Of a stretch of DNA of 5,174 nt, positions 1 through 5,174 are shown piece by piece (the stretch's first letter is position 1; the number at the start of each line of letters is the position of its first letter). This DNA comes from Deltaproteobacteria bacterium (GTDB lineage: Bacteria; Desulfobacterota; SM23-61), in the NCBI GenBank assembly GCA_026388915.1, contig JAPLIW010000597.1:1-5174 (forward strand), written 5' to 3'. A program made the translations under genes and the position numbers. Below the pieces are notes generated by a model, which worked only from the letters and a program-made list of their open reading frames with translations, was not told the DNA's origin and ran no database searches.

Positions 1-1
1 A

Positions 2-64
2 CGTTATTCGTGAGCGGTCGTCGGTCGGCGGTCGGCGGTCTTCGGTCGGCCGTCACCGGTTACC
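2..64. repeat. Heptamer tandem array, unit GGTCGGC, at the 3' end of the TPR gene
   Basis: Nine 7-base units can be read in register from 2 to 64: CGTTATT, CGTGAGC, GGTCGTC, GGTCGGC, GGTCGGC, GGTCTTC, GGTCGGC, CGTCACC, GGTTACC. The last unit contains the TPR gene's stop codon (complement of 60-62), so the array abuts or just enters the gene. The middle units (16-50) are clear; the outer ones are degenerate. Confidence 0.75.
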
Positions 65-2345
65 CCAGACTCTGGAGAGTCATTTGGGCTTCTTCGAACC
101 CGGTAAATTTGGGGTCGAGTTCCAGGGCCTTCTTCAACTCTTTCCTGGCATTGACTTTGTCCCCATTTTTGAAATAGGCCATCCCCAGATGATACCGGAC
201 AGGGGCGTTGTTGGGAGCCTTTTCGCTGGCCTCCTGTAAATAAGTGACGGCCCGGCTATAGACGCTCTTCTTGTAATACACCCATCCCAAGGTGTCGGAA
301 ATGTGGGGATCATCGGCGACGCGTTCCTTGGCCCCCTGGGCCAGGGTCAGGGCTTCGTCCAGGTTCTCGCCCTTCTCCGCGTACAGGTAGGCCAGGTTGT
401 TGGCCGCCGGGGGGAACCGGGGATCGATCTTCAGCGCCTTCTGATAATGGTCTTTGGCCTGGTCCAGTTTCCCCTGGGAGTCGTAGATCATCCCCAGGGA
501 CATGTGCGCGGCCAGGGAGTTGGGGTTCTTATCGAGGGCTGCCTTGTATTCGGCGACGGCTTTATCCACTTTCTGCTGCCGCAGGAAAAAACCTCCCAGG
601 GCGTTGTAGAACTCGGGAATATTGGGGTTGAGCTCGATGGCCTTGCGAAAGCTGCCCTCGGCCCTGCCCGCATCCTTCTCGAGCTCGTAGAGTCCTCCGG
701 CCAGGTTGTACAGGAAAGGATTCTGGGGAGAATCCTTGATCTGCGCCTCGACCCGTTCAAGGGCCTTCCTGTTTTCCTTCTGGCTGACGTGGTAGGAAGC
801 GACCAGGTAGAGGGCCTCCAGGTAATTCGGCTGGAGCGAAAGGGCCTTCTCCAGCTGGCCCAGGCCCTCCTTTCCCTTTTTCTGGGCCAGAAGGAGTCTT
901 CCCATCTGGAAATACCCCGTCGGGTTTTGGGGATCGATGCGAATGGCCTCCTCGAAGGTTTTGGAGGCCTTGGCCGCGTCTCGTTTATATAGGTAGGCCA
1001 CCCCCAGGAGCATATGAGCCCGGTAGGATCGCGGGTCGCTCTTCAGGATCTGCCGGGCATCTTCGATGGTCAGGTCAAAGGCTCCCGATCGCAGGTTAAG
1101 GTCAGCCTGCAAAAATCTCGGCTCGCTCCAGCCGGGGCTCAGCTTCACGGCCTCCGCCAGAGCGGTCTTGGCCTGCTGGACATCTTTATTTCCCAGATGG
1201 CCCAGGGCCAGAAAATAATAGGCCGGCGCCGACTTGGGATTATCCTTGAGAAACACCTGGAGGATGGCGACGGCTTCGTTGAATTCCCTCTTGGCCAGGT
1301 GCAGTCGGCCCTTGAGCAGGTTGCCCTCGGCGCTCTTGGGGTTGATCTTGAGAATCTCATCGACCACCGGGGCCGCCTTGTCAATTTTGTTCTGGCTCAG
1401 GTAGACCTCGGCCATCTTGGCCCGGGGCAGGATATTCTTGGAATCCACCCCGGCGGCCTTCTGGTACGTCTCGACGGCCGGATCCGTTTTCCCCTGGGCC
1501 AGGTAGAAGTCTCCCAGATGGAGGATGGAGGAGATCTTCTTGGGCTCTATTTCGATGGCTTTCTGGAACTGTTTCTCCGCCTCCTCCGGGCGCCTCAGGG
1601 ACGCGTAGTAGTTGCCCAGGGAGATCCAGGAGCTGACCTCCTGGGGGGCGATTTTGGTTACTTCCAAGAATTGGGCTTCGGCCAGATCCTGCTTGCCGGC
1701 CCTCCGGTAGAATTCGCCCAGAGCATACCGCGCGCGGGTAGATTGGGGATCGACCCGGATGGCCTCCTTGAAGTTGCTTTCCGCCCGGTCCGGCTCTTTT
1801 TTCTGGAGGTACAGATTGGCCAGCTGGAGGTAGGCCTCGATCTTTTTGGGATCCTGCTGGATGGCTTTCTGCGCCTGGGCGATCGCCCCCTCCAGATTAT
1901 TCTCCGCCCATTGGATGGAGCTCATCAGCAGCAGGGCGGAAACATTTTGGGGCTCCTTGGCCAGGGCCCTCTCCGCCTGTTCCCGCGCTTTCTTGGGGTC
2001 CCGGCCCAGAAGGTAGATGTTTCCCAGCTGTACGCGGGCGTCGACCTGTTCCGGGTCCAGCTCCACGCTTTTCGCCAGCACGGGGAAGGCTTCCCGCACC
2101 TGCCCGGCCCGCAGATAAGAGAGTCCCAGCTTGTAATGCCCTTTGGCATCGCCGGGGGCCAGCTTCAAAAAGTTGCGGTATTCAATGACCGCCTCTTTGA
2201 ATTTATTCGCGGCGAAATACTTCTCTCCCCTCCCCCAATGCCTCTCCTTTTTCGCCTCCTGGGTGCACCCGGCCAGGAGCAGAATGCCGCCGCAGATGAT
2301 AAGAGCCAGGACGACTTGCAGAAACTTTCCGGATCTGGGACGCAT
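60..2345 (-). CDS. TPR-repeat outer-membrane-type lipoprotein
   Basis: This 761-residue protein is an exported scaffold built from tetratricopeptide repeats. Residues 1-26 form a lipoprotein signal peptide: basic start (MRPRSGK), hydrophobic core, then the lipobox LAGC with the lipidated cysteine at 27. Residue 28 is Thr, not Asp, so by the E. coli Lol rule it would go to the outer membrane. From about residue 36 to 751 I count some 21 contiguous TPRs, nearly all exactly 34 residues, with the usual LG.xY, A...Y/F and P positions; repeat 19 is about 36. No catalytic domain is present, so a protein-protein binding role is inferred. The C-terminal part (NNLAYLYAEKG, then DTLGWVYY, then RYHLGMAYFK) resembles the PEP-CTERM/exopolysaccharide-associated TPR lipoprotein PrsT, but no PEP-CTERM or polysaccharide genes are in view, so I give no symbol. 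The start is fixed by GAGGG (2351-2355) five bases upstream and by in-frame stops just beyond. Confidence 0.95.
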   Translation of the reverse strand: MRPRSGKFLQVVLALIICGGILLLAGCTQEAKKERHWGRGEKYFAANKFKEAVIEYRNFLKLAPGDAKGHYKLGLSYLRAGQVREAFPVLAKSVELDPEQVDARVQLGNIYLLGRDPKKAREQAERALAKEPQNVSALLLMSSIQWAENNLEGAIAQAQKAIQQDPKKIEAYLQLANLYLQKKEPDRAESNFKEAIRVDPQSTRARYALGEFYRRAGKQDLAEAQFLEVTKIAPQEVSSWISLGNYYASLRRPEEAEKQFQKAIEIEPKKISSILHLGDFYLAQGKTDPAVETYQKAAGVDSKNILPRAKMAEVYLSQNKIDKAAPVVDEILKINPKSAEGNLLKGRLHLAKREFNEAVAILQVFLKDNPKSAPAYYFLALGHLGNKDVQQAKTALAEAVKLSPGWSEPRFLQADLNLRSGAFDLTIEDARQILKSDPRSYRAHMLLGVAYLYKRDAAKASKTFEEAIRIDPQNPTGYFQMGRLLLAQKKGKEGLGQLEKALSLQPNYLEALYLVASYHVSQKENRKALERVEAQIKDSPQNPFLYNLAGGLYELEKDAGRAEGSFRKAIELNPNIPEFYNALGGFFLRQQKVDKAVAEYKAALDKNPNSLAAHMSLGMIYDSQGKLDQAKDHYQKALKIDPRFPPAANNLAYLYAEKGENLDEALTLAQGAKERVADDPHISDTLGWVYYKKSVYSRAVTYLQEASEKAPNNAPVRYHLGMAYFKNGDKVNARKELKKALELDPKFTGFEEAQMTLQSLG

Positions 2346-2388
2346 GGATACCCTCTTTGATGGTTATTTTTAGGGTTACTCTGCAAAT

Positions 2389-2417
2389 TTTATACCACAA
2401 ATGGGCCTGGAATGGAA
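2389..2417 (-). promoter_or_regulatory. Possible sigma-70 promoter of the TPR lipoprotein gene
   Basis: On the minus strand TATAAA (2389-2394) is a reasonable -10 box about 45 bases before the start codon. A weak -35, TTCCAT (2412-2417), lies 17 bases further upstream. The local AT-rich stretch stands out from its surroundings, but the -35 match is poor. Confidence 0.3.
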
Positions 2418-2434
2418 AGAAAACTGAAAGGGAC

Positions 2435-2470
2435 CCCGGAAAACCTCAGAAACCCGGAAAACCTCAGAAA
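2435..2470. repeat. Perfect tandem duplication of an 18-base unit
   Basis: The unit CCCGGAAAACCTCAGAAA occurs twice, back to back and without mismatch (2435-2452 and 2453-2470), upstream of the TPR gene. It lies just upstream of the proposed -35 box of that gene and has no coding content I can support. It may be a slippage duplication. Confidence 0.85.
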
Positions 2471-2587
2471 CAGTCAATGGCCTCCACCTAAAGGTGAACT
2501 TCCCTCTGTTGCCCGGCCCGGGGCCAAGGGCCTTGCACGCAGAAACCATGAGGCACCTTTGATTCCATGGAACGGGCGGGCAACCAA

Positions 2588-2620
2588 AATGCGGAATGCA
2601 GAATGCGGAATGTGGAATGG
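2588..2620. repeat. Heptamer tandem array, unit AATGCGG
   Basis: Four head-to-tail 7-base units follow one another: AATGCGG, AATGCAG, AATGCGG, AATGTGG, then a partial AATGG. A 7-base period shifts the reading frame at every unit. Translations of such arrays (for example IPHSAFRI on the minus strand) are spurious proteins. Confidence 0.85.
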
Positions 2621-2642
2621 AAAACCCAAGGATTCAAAATTT

Positions 2643-2677
2643 AATTCCGAATTTCGAAATCCGCATTCCGAATTTGC
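2643..2677. repeat. Heptamer tandem array, unit AATTCCG-like
   Basis: Five degenerate 7-base units can be read in register: AATTCCG, AATTTCG, AAATCCG, CATTCCG, AATTTGC. The CCGCATTCCG core is the reverse complement of the core of the array at 2588-2620, so the two arrays can pair with each other across a spacer of about 22 bases. Confidence 0.7.
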
Positions 2678-2685
2678 ATTACCTG

Positions 2686-2749
2686 ATCGGCCCGCCGCCT
2701 TCTGCGGAAGCCTGGCGAAGCGCCTGAGAAAAGGGCTCACCCGGCCGAT
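2686..2749. other. Possible four-way-junction fold in the intergenic block
   Basis: An outer 7-base stem, ATCGGCC (2686-2692) with GGCCGAT (2743-2749), encloses three small hairpins: CCGC/GCGG (2695-2698, 2704-2707), GGCG/CGCC with an AAG loop (2714-2717, 2721-2724) and GGG/CCC with a CTCA loop (2733-2735, 2740-2742). The shape is clover-like, but no T-arm or anticodon arm of tRNA size is present. It could act at the DNA or RNA level, or be a by-product of GC-rich repeats. Confidence 0.4.
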
Positions 2750-2820
2750 GCTTTCTGCGCGCAATGCCCTTGCCCCCGGGCCACGACCCAGGCATTCCGG
2801 AAATGTCAAACTTTATGAGT

Positions 2821-2839
2821 CCCCCGGGAGAGCCGGGGG
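2821..2839. repeat. GC-rich hairpin downstream of the PPOX-like gene
   Basis: CCCCCGG and CCGGGGG form a perfect 7-base stem around GAGAG, about 72 bases beyond the stop codon of the minus-strand gene at 2911-3285. The short T run (TTT) is on the plus-strand side, whereas the minus-strand exit reads ACTCATAAAG. It is therefore a poor intrinsic terminator for that gene, though the stem could protect the 3' end of its transcript or be a REP-like repeat. Confidence 0.5.
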
Positions 2840-2910
2840 TTTACCTTAAGGAAATTATCCGGAGTCCCCTGGGAATGGCATATAAGGAGGGTAAGGGGAT
2901 CATTGGAGGG

Positions 2911-3285
2911 TTATTCAGCCCCGGCGCCGATCAGCGGCAAAGCTTTATCCACCCGGAAGTAAACCAGGAACTCTTCCCCTTTCAAATGGGGATATTCCCT
3001 GCGGCGAATGGCATCCACTTTCTGAGGGTCTTTCTCTTCCTTCGTCTTGGTCAGGAACAGCCGGACGCCCTTAAATTTTTCTTCCTCCTCGGTGAAAAGA
3101 TAGGCCGCGTGGGGGTTGGACTGCAGGTTGGCATGAGTCAGTTTATCCGCCATGATGAACGCCACGGTCTGATCATCAATCACGTGGGGAACGGCGTAGA
3201 TGGCCACGTCCACTTTACCGCTCGAATCCGCGGTGGCAATGACTCCCCGCCCTTTGGCGGTTTTAAAGTATTCGGTGATTTTCAT
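2911..3285 (-). CDS. Pyridoxamine 5'-phosphate oxidase-like split-barrel protein
   Basis: This 124-residue protein fits a small single-domain FMN-binding split-barrel family (PPOX-like). Visible features are the first strands GVIATAD (14-20) and GKVDVAIYAVPH (23-34), the central VAFIMADKLTHANLQSNPHA (41-60) running into AYLF, then RLFLTK (75-80) and the closing LVYFRVDKALPLIG (107-120). The length is normal for the short forms, and no C-terminal extension typical of true PdxH is present, so pyridoxal phosphate synthesis is unlikely. The family usually binds a flavin or related cofactor as a cytoplasmic dimer; the substrate cannot be told from sequence. The start has an ideal GGAGGAG (3291-3297) five bases upstream and an in-frame TAA slightly further up. 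It is isolated by 565 bases from the TPR gene and 421 bases from the LarA-like gene, so it is probably monocistronic. Confidence 0.93.
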   Translation of the reverse strand: MKITEYFKTAKGRGVIATADSSGKVDVAIYAVPHVIDDQTVAFIMADKLTHANLQSNPHAAYLFTEEEEKFKGVRLFLTKTKEEKDPQKVDAIRRREYPHLKGEEFLVYFRVDKALPLIGAGAE

Positions 3286-3324
3286 CGTTTCTCCTCCGCA
3301 TTGAGATTAAATTCCTTCTTTTTT

Positions 3325-3330
3325 ATTGTA
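3325..3330 (-). promoter_or_regulatory. Possible -10 box of the PPOX-like gene
   Basis: TACAAT on the minus strand, about 40 bases before the start codon, matches the sigma-70 -10 consensus at five of six positions and lies in an AT-rich stretch. No good -35 is found at 16-18 bases. TTGATA (3355-3360) is 24 bases away, which is too far. Confidence 0.2.
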
Positions 3331-3425
3331 CTGAGAATTGACCAAATAAACATCTATCAATACGATGCCCGGCATGCCTGAGGCGATTCAAAACCTATAC
3401 GCCTTTTCGTGCGCGGGAGTTGCAT

Positions 3426-3449
3426 GGGCGCGCAGCAGCGCGCCCCTAC
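3426..3449 (-). repeat. REP-like palindrome headed by GTAG
   Basis: On the minus strand the tetranucleotide GTAG (3446-3449) is followed directly by a perfect 8-base stem, GGGCGCGC / GCGCGCCC, closed by TGCT. A conserved tetranucleotide such as GTAG next to a GC-rich hairpin is the layout of REP sequences mobilised by RAYT (REP-associated tyrosine) transposases. No transposase gene is in the window, so only the layout supports this. Confidence 0.5.
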
Positions 3450-3466
3450 ATTCCTGCATCCATCCT

Positions 3467-3522
3467 TTCAATTCAATCCGCAATGCGCATTCTGGCAACG
3501 TGCAACCGGCAACTTGCAACGC
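3467..3522. repeat. Heptamer tandem array grading from CAATCCG to GCAACNN
   Basis: Eight consecutive 7-base units stay in register: TTCAATT, CAATCCG, CAATGCG, CATTCTG, GCAACGT, GCAACCG, GCAACTT, GCAACGC. The consensus changes part way along while the period is kept. The array lies between the PPOX-like and LarA-like genes and has no coding role I can support. Confidence 0.75.
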
Positions 3523-3539
3523 TTTTTCATTTCTTATCG

Positions 3540-3618
3540 CCTCAAGCGAAGCGCTCCTCGAGGCCGAAGGCCGCTCCTCAAGTCACGCCTTGGCGTGACG
3601 CTCCTCAAGCGAAGCGAT
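3540..3618. repeat. String of short hairpins spaced by GCTCCTC
   Basis: GCTCCTC occurs three times (3553-3559, 3573-3579, 3600-3606), each followed by RAG and a palindrome or part of one. The hairpins are AGCG/CGCT with AAG loop (3545-3555), GGCC/GGCC with GAA loop (3562-3572) and GTCACGCC/GGCGTGAC (3582-3599). A 14-base direct repeat, CCTCAAGCGAAGCG, flanks the string (3540-3553 and 3603-3616). The hairpins differ in sequence while the spacer is kept, so the spacer is the conserved part. The string lies 90-170 bases past the stop of the LarA-like gene. Confidence 0.75.
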
Positions 3619-3636
3619 CATTTTTCAGGTCTTCAG

Positions 3637-3664
3637 CGAGTAACCAATAACGAGTAACGAATAA
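3637..3664. repeat. Heptamer tandem array, unit CGARTAA
   Basis: Four 7-base units run head to tail: CGAGTAA, CCAATAA, CGAGTAA, CGAATAA. The 10-mer ACGAATAACG at its right end recurs in inverse orientation at 2-11, next to the other heptamer array of this window. The array starts about 40 bases beyond the stop codon of the LarA-like gene. Confidence 0.8.
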
Positions 3665-3706
3665 CGGTTTTTCCCGTTCTCTATGCTCTCCGCTCTCGGC
3701 TGCCTT

Positions 3707-5089
3707 TTACTTCCTGTTTCCCGCCAGGGGATTGCGGATGAAAAGAACGGAGGAGTCTCTCCCGTGGATCTTCTCCGCCGCGGCGACGGCCGCTTCCACC
3801 GATTCCTTCGGCTCAAAGCCGAGGTGCGTCACCAGCGAGGGGTCCGTGGCCCCGGCCACAAAAACCCGGGCGGCATGTTTGAGCCGCTTCAGGGGATAGG
3901 TGGCCATGATTCCATGGATGGGGTGGAACCCGTAGCCGAAGCGGTACTTGTAGAGGTATTCGGGCCGATGGGCGAAATCTTCTTCGTAGAGATCCCGGAT
4001 TTCGTAGGGGTTGCGGGAGCGGCTGAGGACCTGGTTCCAGACCTCCCGGTAGGAAGGATGGTGCAGGTCGTCCCACTGGTTGGGGCAGGGGGTGGCCAGG
4101 ATCACCGAGCAGCCGGGTTTGCCCAGCGCCTCAATCACTCCGCCCAGATACCCCAGGCCGGAGGAGACCAGGGTCAAGAGTGGATTCATGATGGAAAAAG
4201 AGGCGTACGGGCTCCAGTCCGGAATGCCGTAGATAATCAGATCGGCTTTTCCCTCTGCCAGATCGCGACGGGGGGGGTACTGCTGTTTTAGCAGATCCAG
4301 GGCCGCCCGCCGGGTCTCCCCCACGCTACCGGCCCAGATCCGGGCCACCTGGAGGGGGTTGGCCAGCGCCGTCTCGATTTTGAAGATGCGCCTCTTCCCG
4401 ATCTTTTCTTCGATCAGCTCCCCCATCTCGTCCAGCATGGCGTGCATCTGGTTCCCCTCGATGGACATGGACATCCCATCGGGAGAATGGTGCCAGCGGA
4501 TGGAACGGTACGTGGACAGGCCCACGCAGATCGACTTCCACCCCCCGGTGAATCCCCTCCAGACGACCGTGTTGATGTAGACCGTCAGGTCGGAATCCGT
4601 GACCCGGCGGTTGATCTCCACGTCGTACCCGCTGCGGGTGGCGCCCAGGAAGGACAGATTTTCGGGGTCCTCGGCGTCATGGCAGAGAAGCCGGTACCCG
4701 AACTCCTGCACCAGCTCTTTCCCGATCACTTTGCCCAGCTCTCCCCGGGTGAACTTCCGGTGGAGGGCGTTGGCGCACAGGAGGCTAACGTCTCTTTTCT
4801 TCACCCCGGCATGTTCCAGCTCTTCCAGGACCGAACGGATCGCCGGCTCCCACACCGGGCCGTAGCAGGGAACCGTGGGATCATCGAAGGCCACCGTGAC
4901 CTTCCACCCGGGCTTGGCCAGTTCGCGAAGCGGAGGAAGGTCCAGGGGCCTTCTCAAGGCCTCCTGAAGAACGGCCCGCAGGTCCGCCACCGGCGGCAGG
5001 GAGGTGGAAAGGCCCTGGGCCACGAATCGGGTTCGGTCGGGAAGCTTGACCGGGATCATGCGGTCGCCGAATACGATCTGTTCGTCCAT
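3707..5089 (-). CDS. LarA-superfamily (nickel-pincer) protein, DUF2088 type
   Basis: This 460-residue protein belongs to the lactate racemase superfamily (Lar_N/DUF2088), whose known members use a nickel-pincer nucleotide to racemise or epimerise 2-hydroxyacids. Visible motifs are FDDPTVP (68-74), NALHRKFTRGEL (107-118), GFTGGWKSICVG (179-190), YRSIRWHH (194-201) and the C-terminal VAGATDPSLV (411-420). By my alignment from memory with Lactobacillus LarA, H110, K185 (cofactor lysine) and H201 match H108, K184 and H200. V175 stands where H174 is expected and V73 where R75 is expected, and the YQxxK segment is not evident. The substrate is therefore probably not lactate, and no larA symbol is given. 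No signal peptide is seen, so it is presumably cytoplasmic. No larB, larC or larE cofactor genes are in view. The start is preceded by AAGGGGG (5094-5100) and an in-frame TAA ten bases upstream. Confidence 0.9.
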   Translation of the reverse strand: MDEQIVFGDRMIPVKLPDRTRFVAQGLSTSLPPVADLRAVLQEALRRPLDLPPLRELAKPGWKVTVAFDDPTVPCYGPVWEPAIRSVLEELEHAGVKKRDVSLLCANALHRKFTRGELGKVIGKELVQEFGYRLLCHDAEDPENLSFLGATRSGYDVEINRRVTDSDLTVYINTVVWRGFTGGWKSICVGLSTYRSIRWHHSPDGMSMSIEGNQMHAMLDEMGELIEEKIGKRRIFKIETALANPLQVARIWAGSVGETRRAALDLLKQQYPPRRDLAEGKADLIIYGIPDWSPYASFSIMNPLLTLVSSGLGYLGGVIEALGKPGCSVILATPCPNQWDDLHHPSYREVWNQVLSRSRNPYEIRDLYEEDFAHRPEYLYKYRFGYGFHPIHGIMATYPLKRLKHAARVFVAGATDPSLVTHLGFEPKESVEAAVAAAEKIHGRDSSVLFIRNPLAGNRK

Positions 5090-5120
5090 GGGACCCCCTT
5101 AAAAGAATCGCTGTGTGCCG

Positions 5121-5149
5121 ATGATTGATGAACTCGTAATAAGTGTCAA
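5121..5149 (-). promoter_or_regulatory. Probable sigma-70 promoter of the LarA-like gene
   Basis: On the minus strand a perfect -35, TTGACA (5144-5149), is followed after exactly 17 bases by AATCAT (5121-5126), which matches four of six -10 positions. The start codon lies about 31 bases further on, with the ribosome binding site between. This is the best promoter candidate in the window. Confidence 0.45.
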
Positions 5150-5174
5150 TTCCAGAGAATTCGTCATTCCGGCG

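Larger units (their letters stand above)
2515..2782. repeat. Non-coding block bounded by 31-base imperfect inverted repeats
   Basis: The left arm 2515-2545 and the reverse complement of 2752-2782 align without gaps over 31 positions with 3 mismatches (shared blocks GGCCCGGGG, CAAGGGC, TTGC, CGCAGAAA). The 206 bases between them hold two heptamer arrays in opposite orientation and a GC-rich foldable segment (2686-2749). No plausible gene lies inside. The arrangement is like a miniature inverted-repeat element or two inverted copies of one intergenic repeat. I did not see target-site duplications, so mobility is only inferred. Confidence 0.6.

Noticed and set aside
1014..2360. 448-codon open frame on the plus strand
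   Set aside because: It is antisense to the TPR gene, whose repeat pattern, signal peptide and ribosome binding site are unmistakable. The plus-strand translation has no recognisable domain; long antisense frames are common opposite GC-rich repeat genes.
2686..2749. A tRNA gene, because of the clover-like fold
   Set aside because: No 5-base anticodon stem with a 7-base loop and no T-arm with a TTC-type loop can be placed.
2412..2849. Open frames on both strands in the gap, including 2474-2809 minus
   Set aside because: They run through the heptamer arrays and inverted repeats. Peptides such as IPHSAFRI are typical spurious translations of this repeat.
2764..3381. 205-codon plus-strand open frame over the PPOX-like gene
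   Set aside because: The minus-strand frame has clear family motifs and an ideal ribosome binding site; the plus-strand frame has neither.
3381..3404. Intrinsic terminator from AGGCG/CGCCT followed by TTTT on the plus strand
   Set aside because: The stem is only 5 bases with a 14-base loop, and no plus-strand gene lies upstream.
3467..3664. CRISPR array
   Set aside because: The repeats are 7 bases long with no unique spacers, or are hairpins of varying length. No cas gene is present.
3663..3678. Terminator for the LarA-like gene from AACGG/CCGTT
   Set aside because: The stem is short and there is no T run on the minus-strand exit side.
60..5089. A three-gene operon
   Set aside because: The gaps are 421 and 565 bases, full of repeats, and promoter candidates of varying quality precede each gene.
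4442..5128. 228-codon open frame on the plus strand, and a 202-codon one at 3683-4291
   Set aside because: Both are antisense to the well-supported LarA-like gene and their translations show no family features.

Overview
The window looks like a chromosomal stretch of a fairly GC-rich, Gram-negative bacterium. The style of the genes and of the intergenic repeats suggests Desulfobacterota / former Deltaproteobacteria. That is an impression: nothing here, such as rRNA, fixes the taxon. The Gram-negative call rests on a lipoprotein of the type usually sent to the outer membrane.

Layout. Three genes are supported, all on the minus strand and each apparently transcribed alone. From right to left they are: (1) 3707-5089, a 460-residue protein of the nickel-pincer lactate racemase (LarA) superfamily with a changed active site; (2) 2911-3285, a 124-residue pyridoxamine 5'-phosphate oxidase-like split-barrel protein; (3) 60-2345, a 761-residue lipoprotein made almost wholly of about 21 tetratricopeptide repeats. 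Each start codon has a ribosome binding site and an in-frame stop shortly upstream, so the starts are well fixed. Gaps of 421 and 565 bases separate the genes, so they are probably not an operon, and I see no shared pathway.

The gaps are the unusual part. They carry several short tandem arrays with a 7-base period but different unit sequences (2-64, 2588-2620, 2643-2677, 3467-3522, 3637-3664). A string of small hairpins is spaced by the heptamer GCTCCTC (3540-3618). A GTAG-headed REP-like palindrome lies at 3426-3449. A block at 2515-2782 is bounded by a 31-base imperfect inverted repeat and encloses two heptamer arrays and a possible four-way-junction fold. These look like non-coding repeat families inserted at or grown in gene 3' flanks. 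No CRISPR array, tRNA, rRNA, transposase or convincing intrinsic terminator was seen.

I do not see a new multi-gene system. The best leads are the heptamer arrays, the inverted-repeat-bounded element, and the LarA homologue lacking two expected active-site residues.
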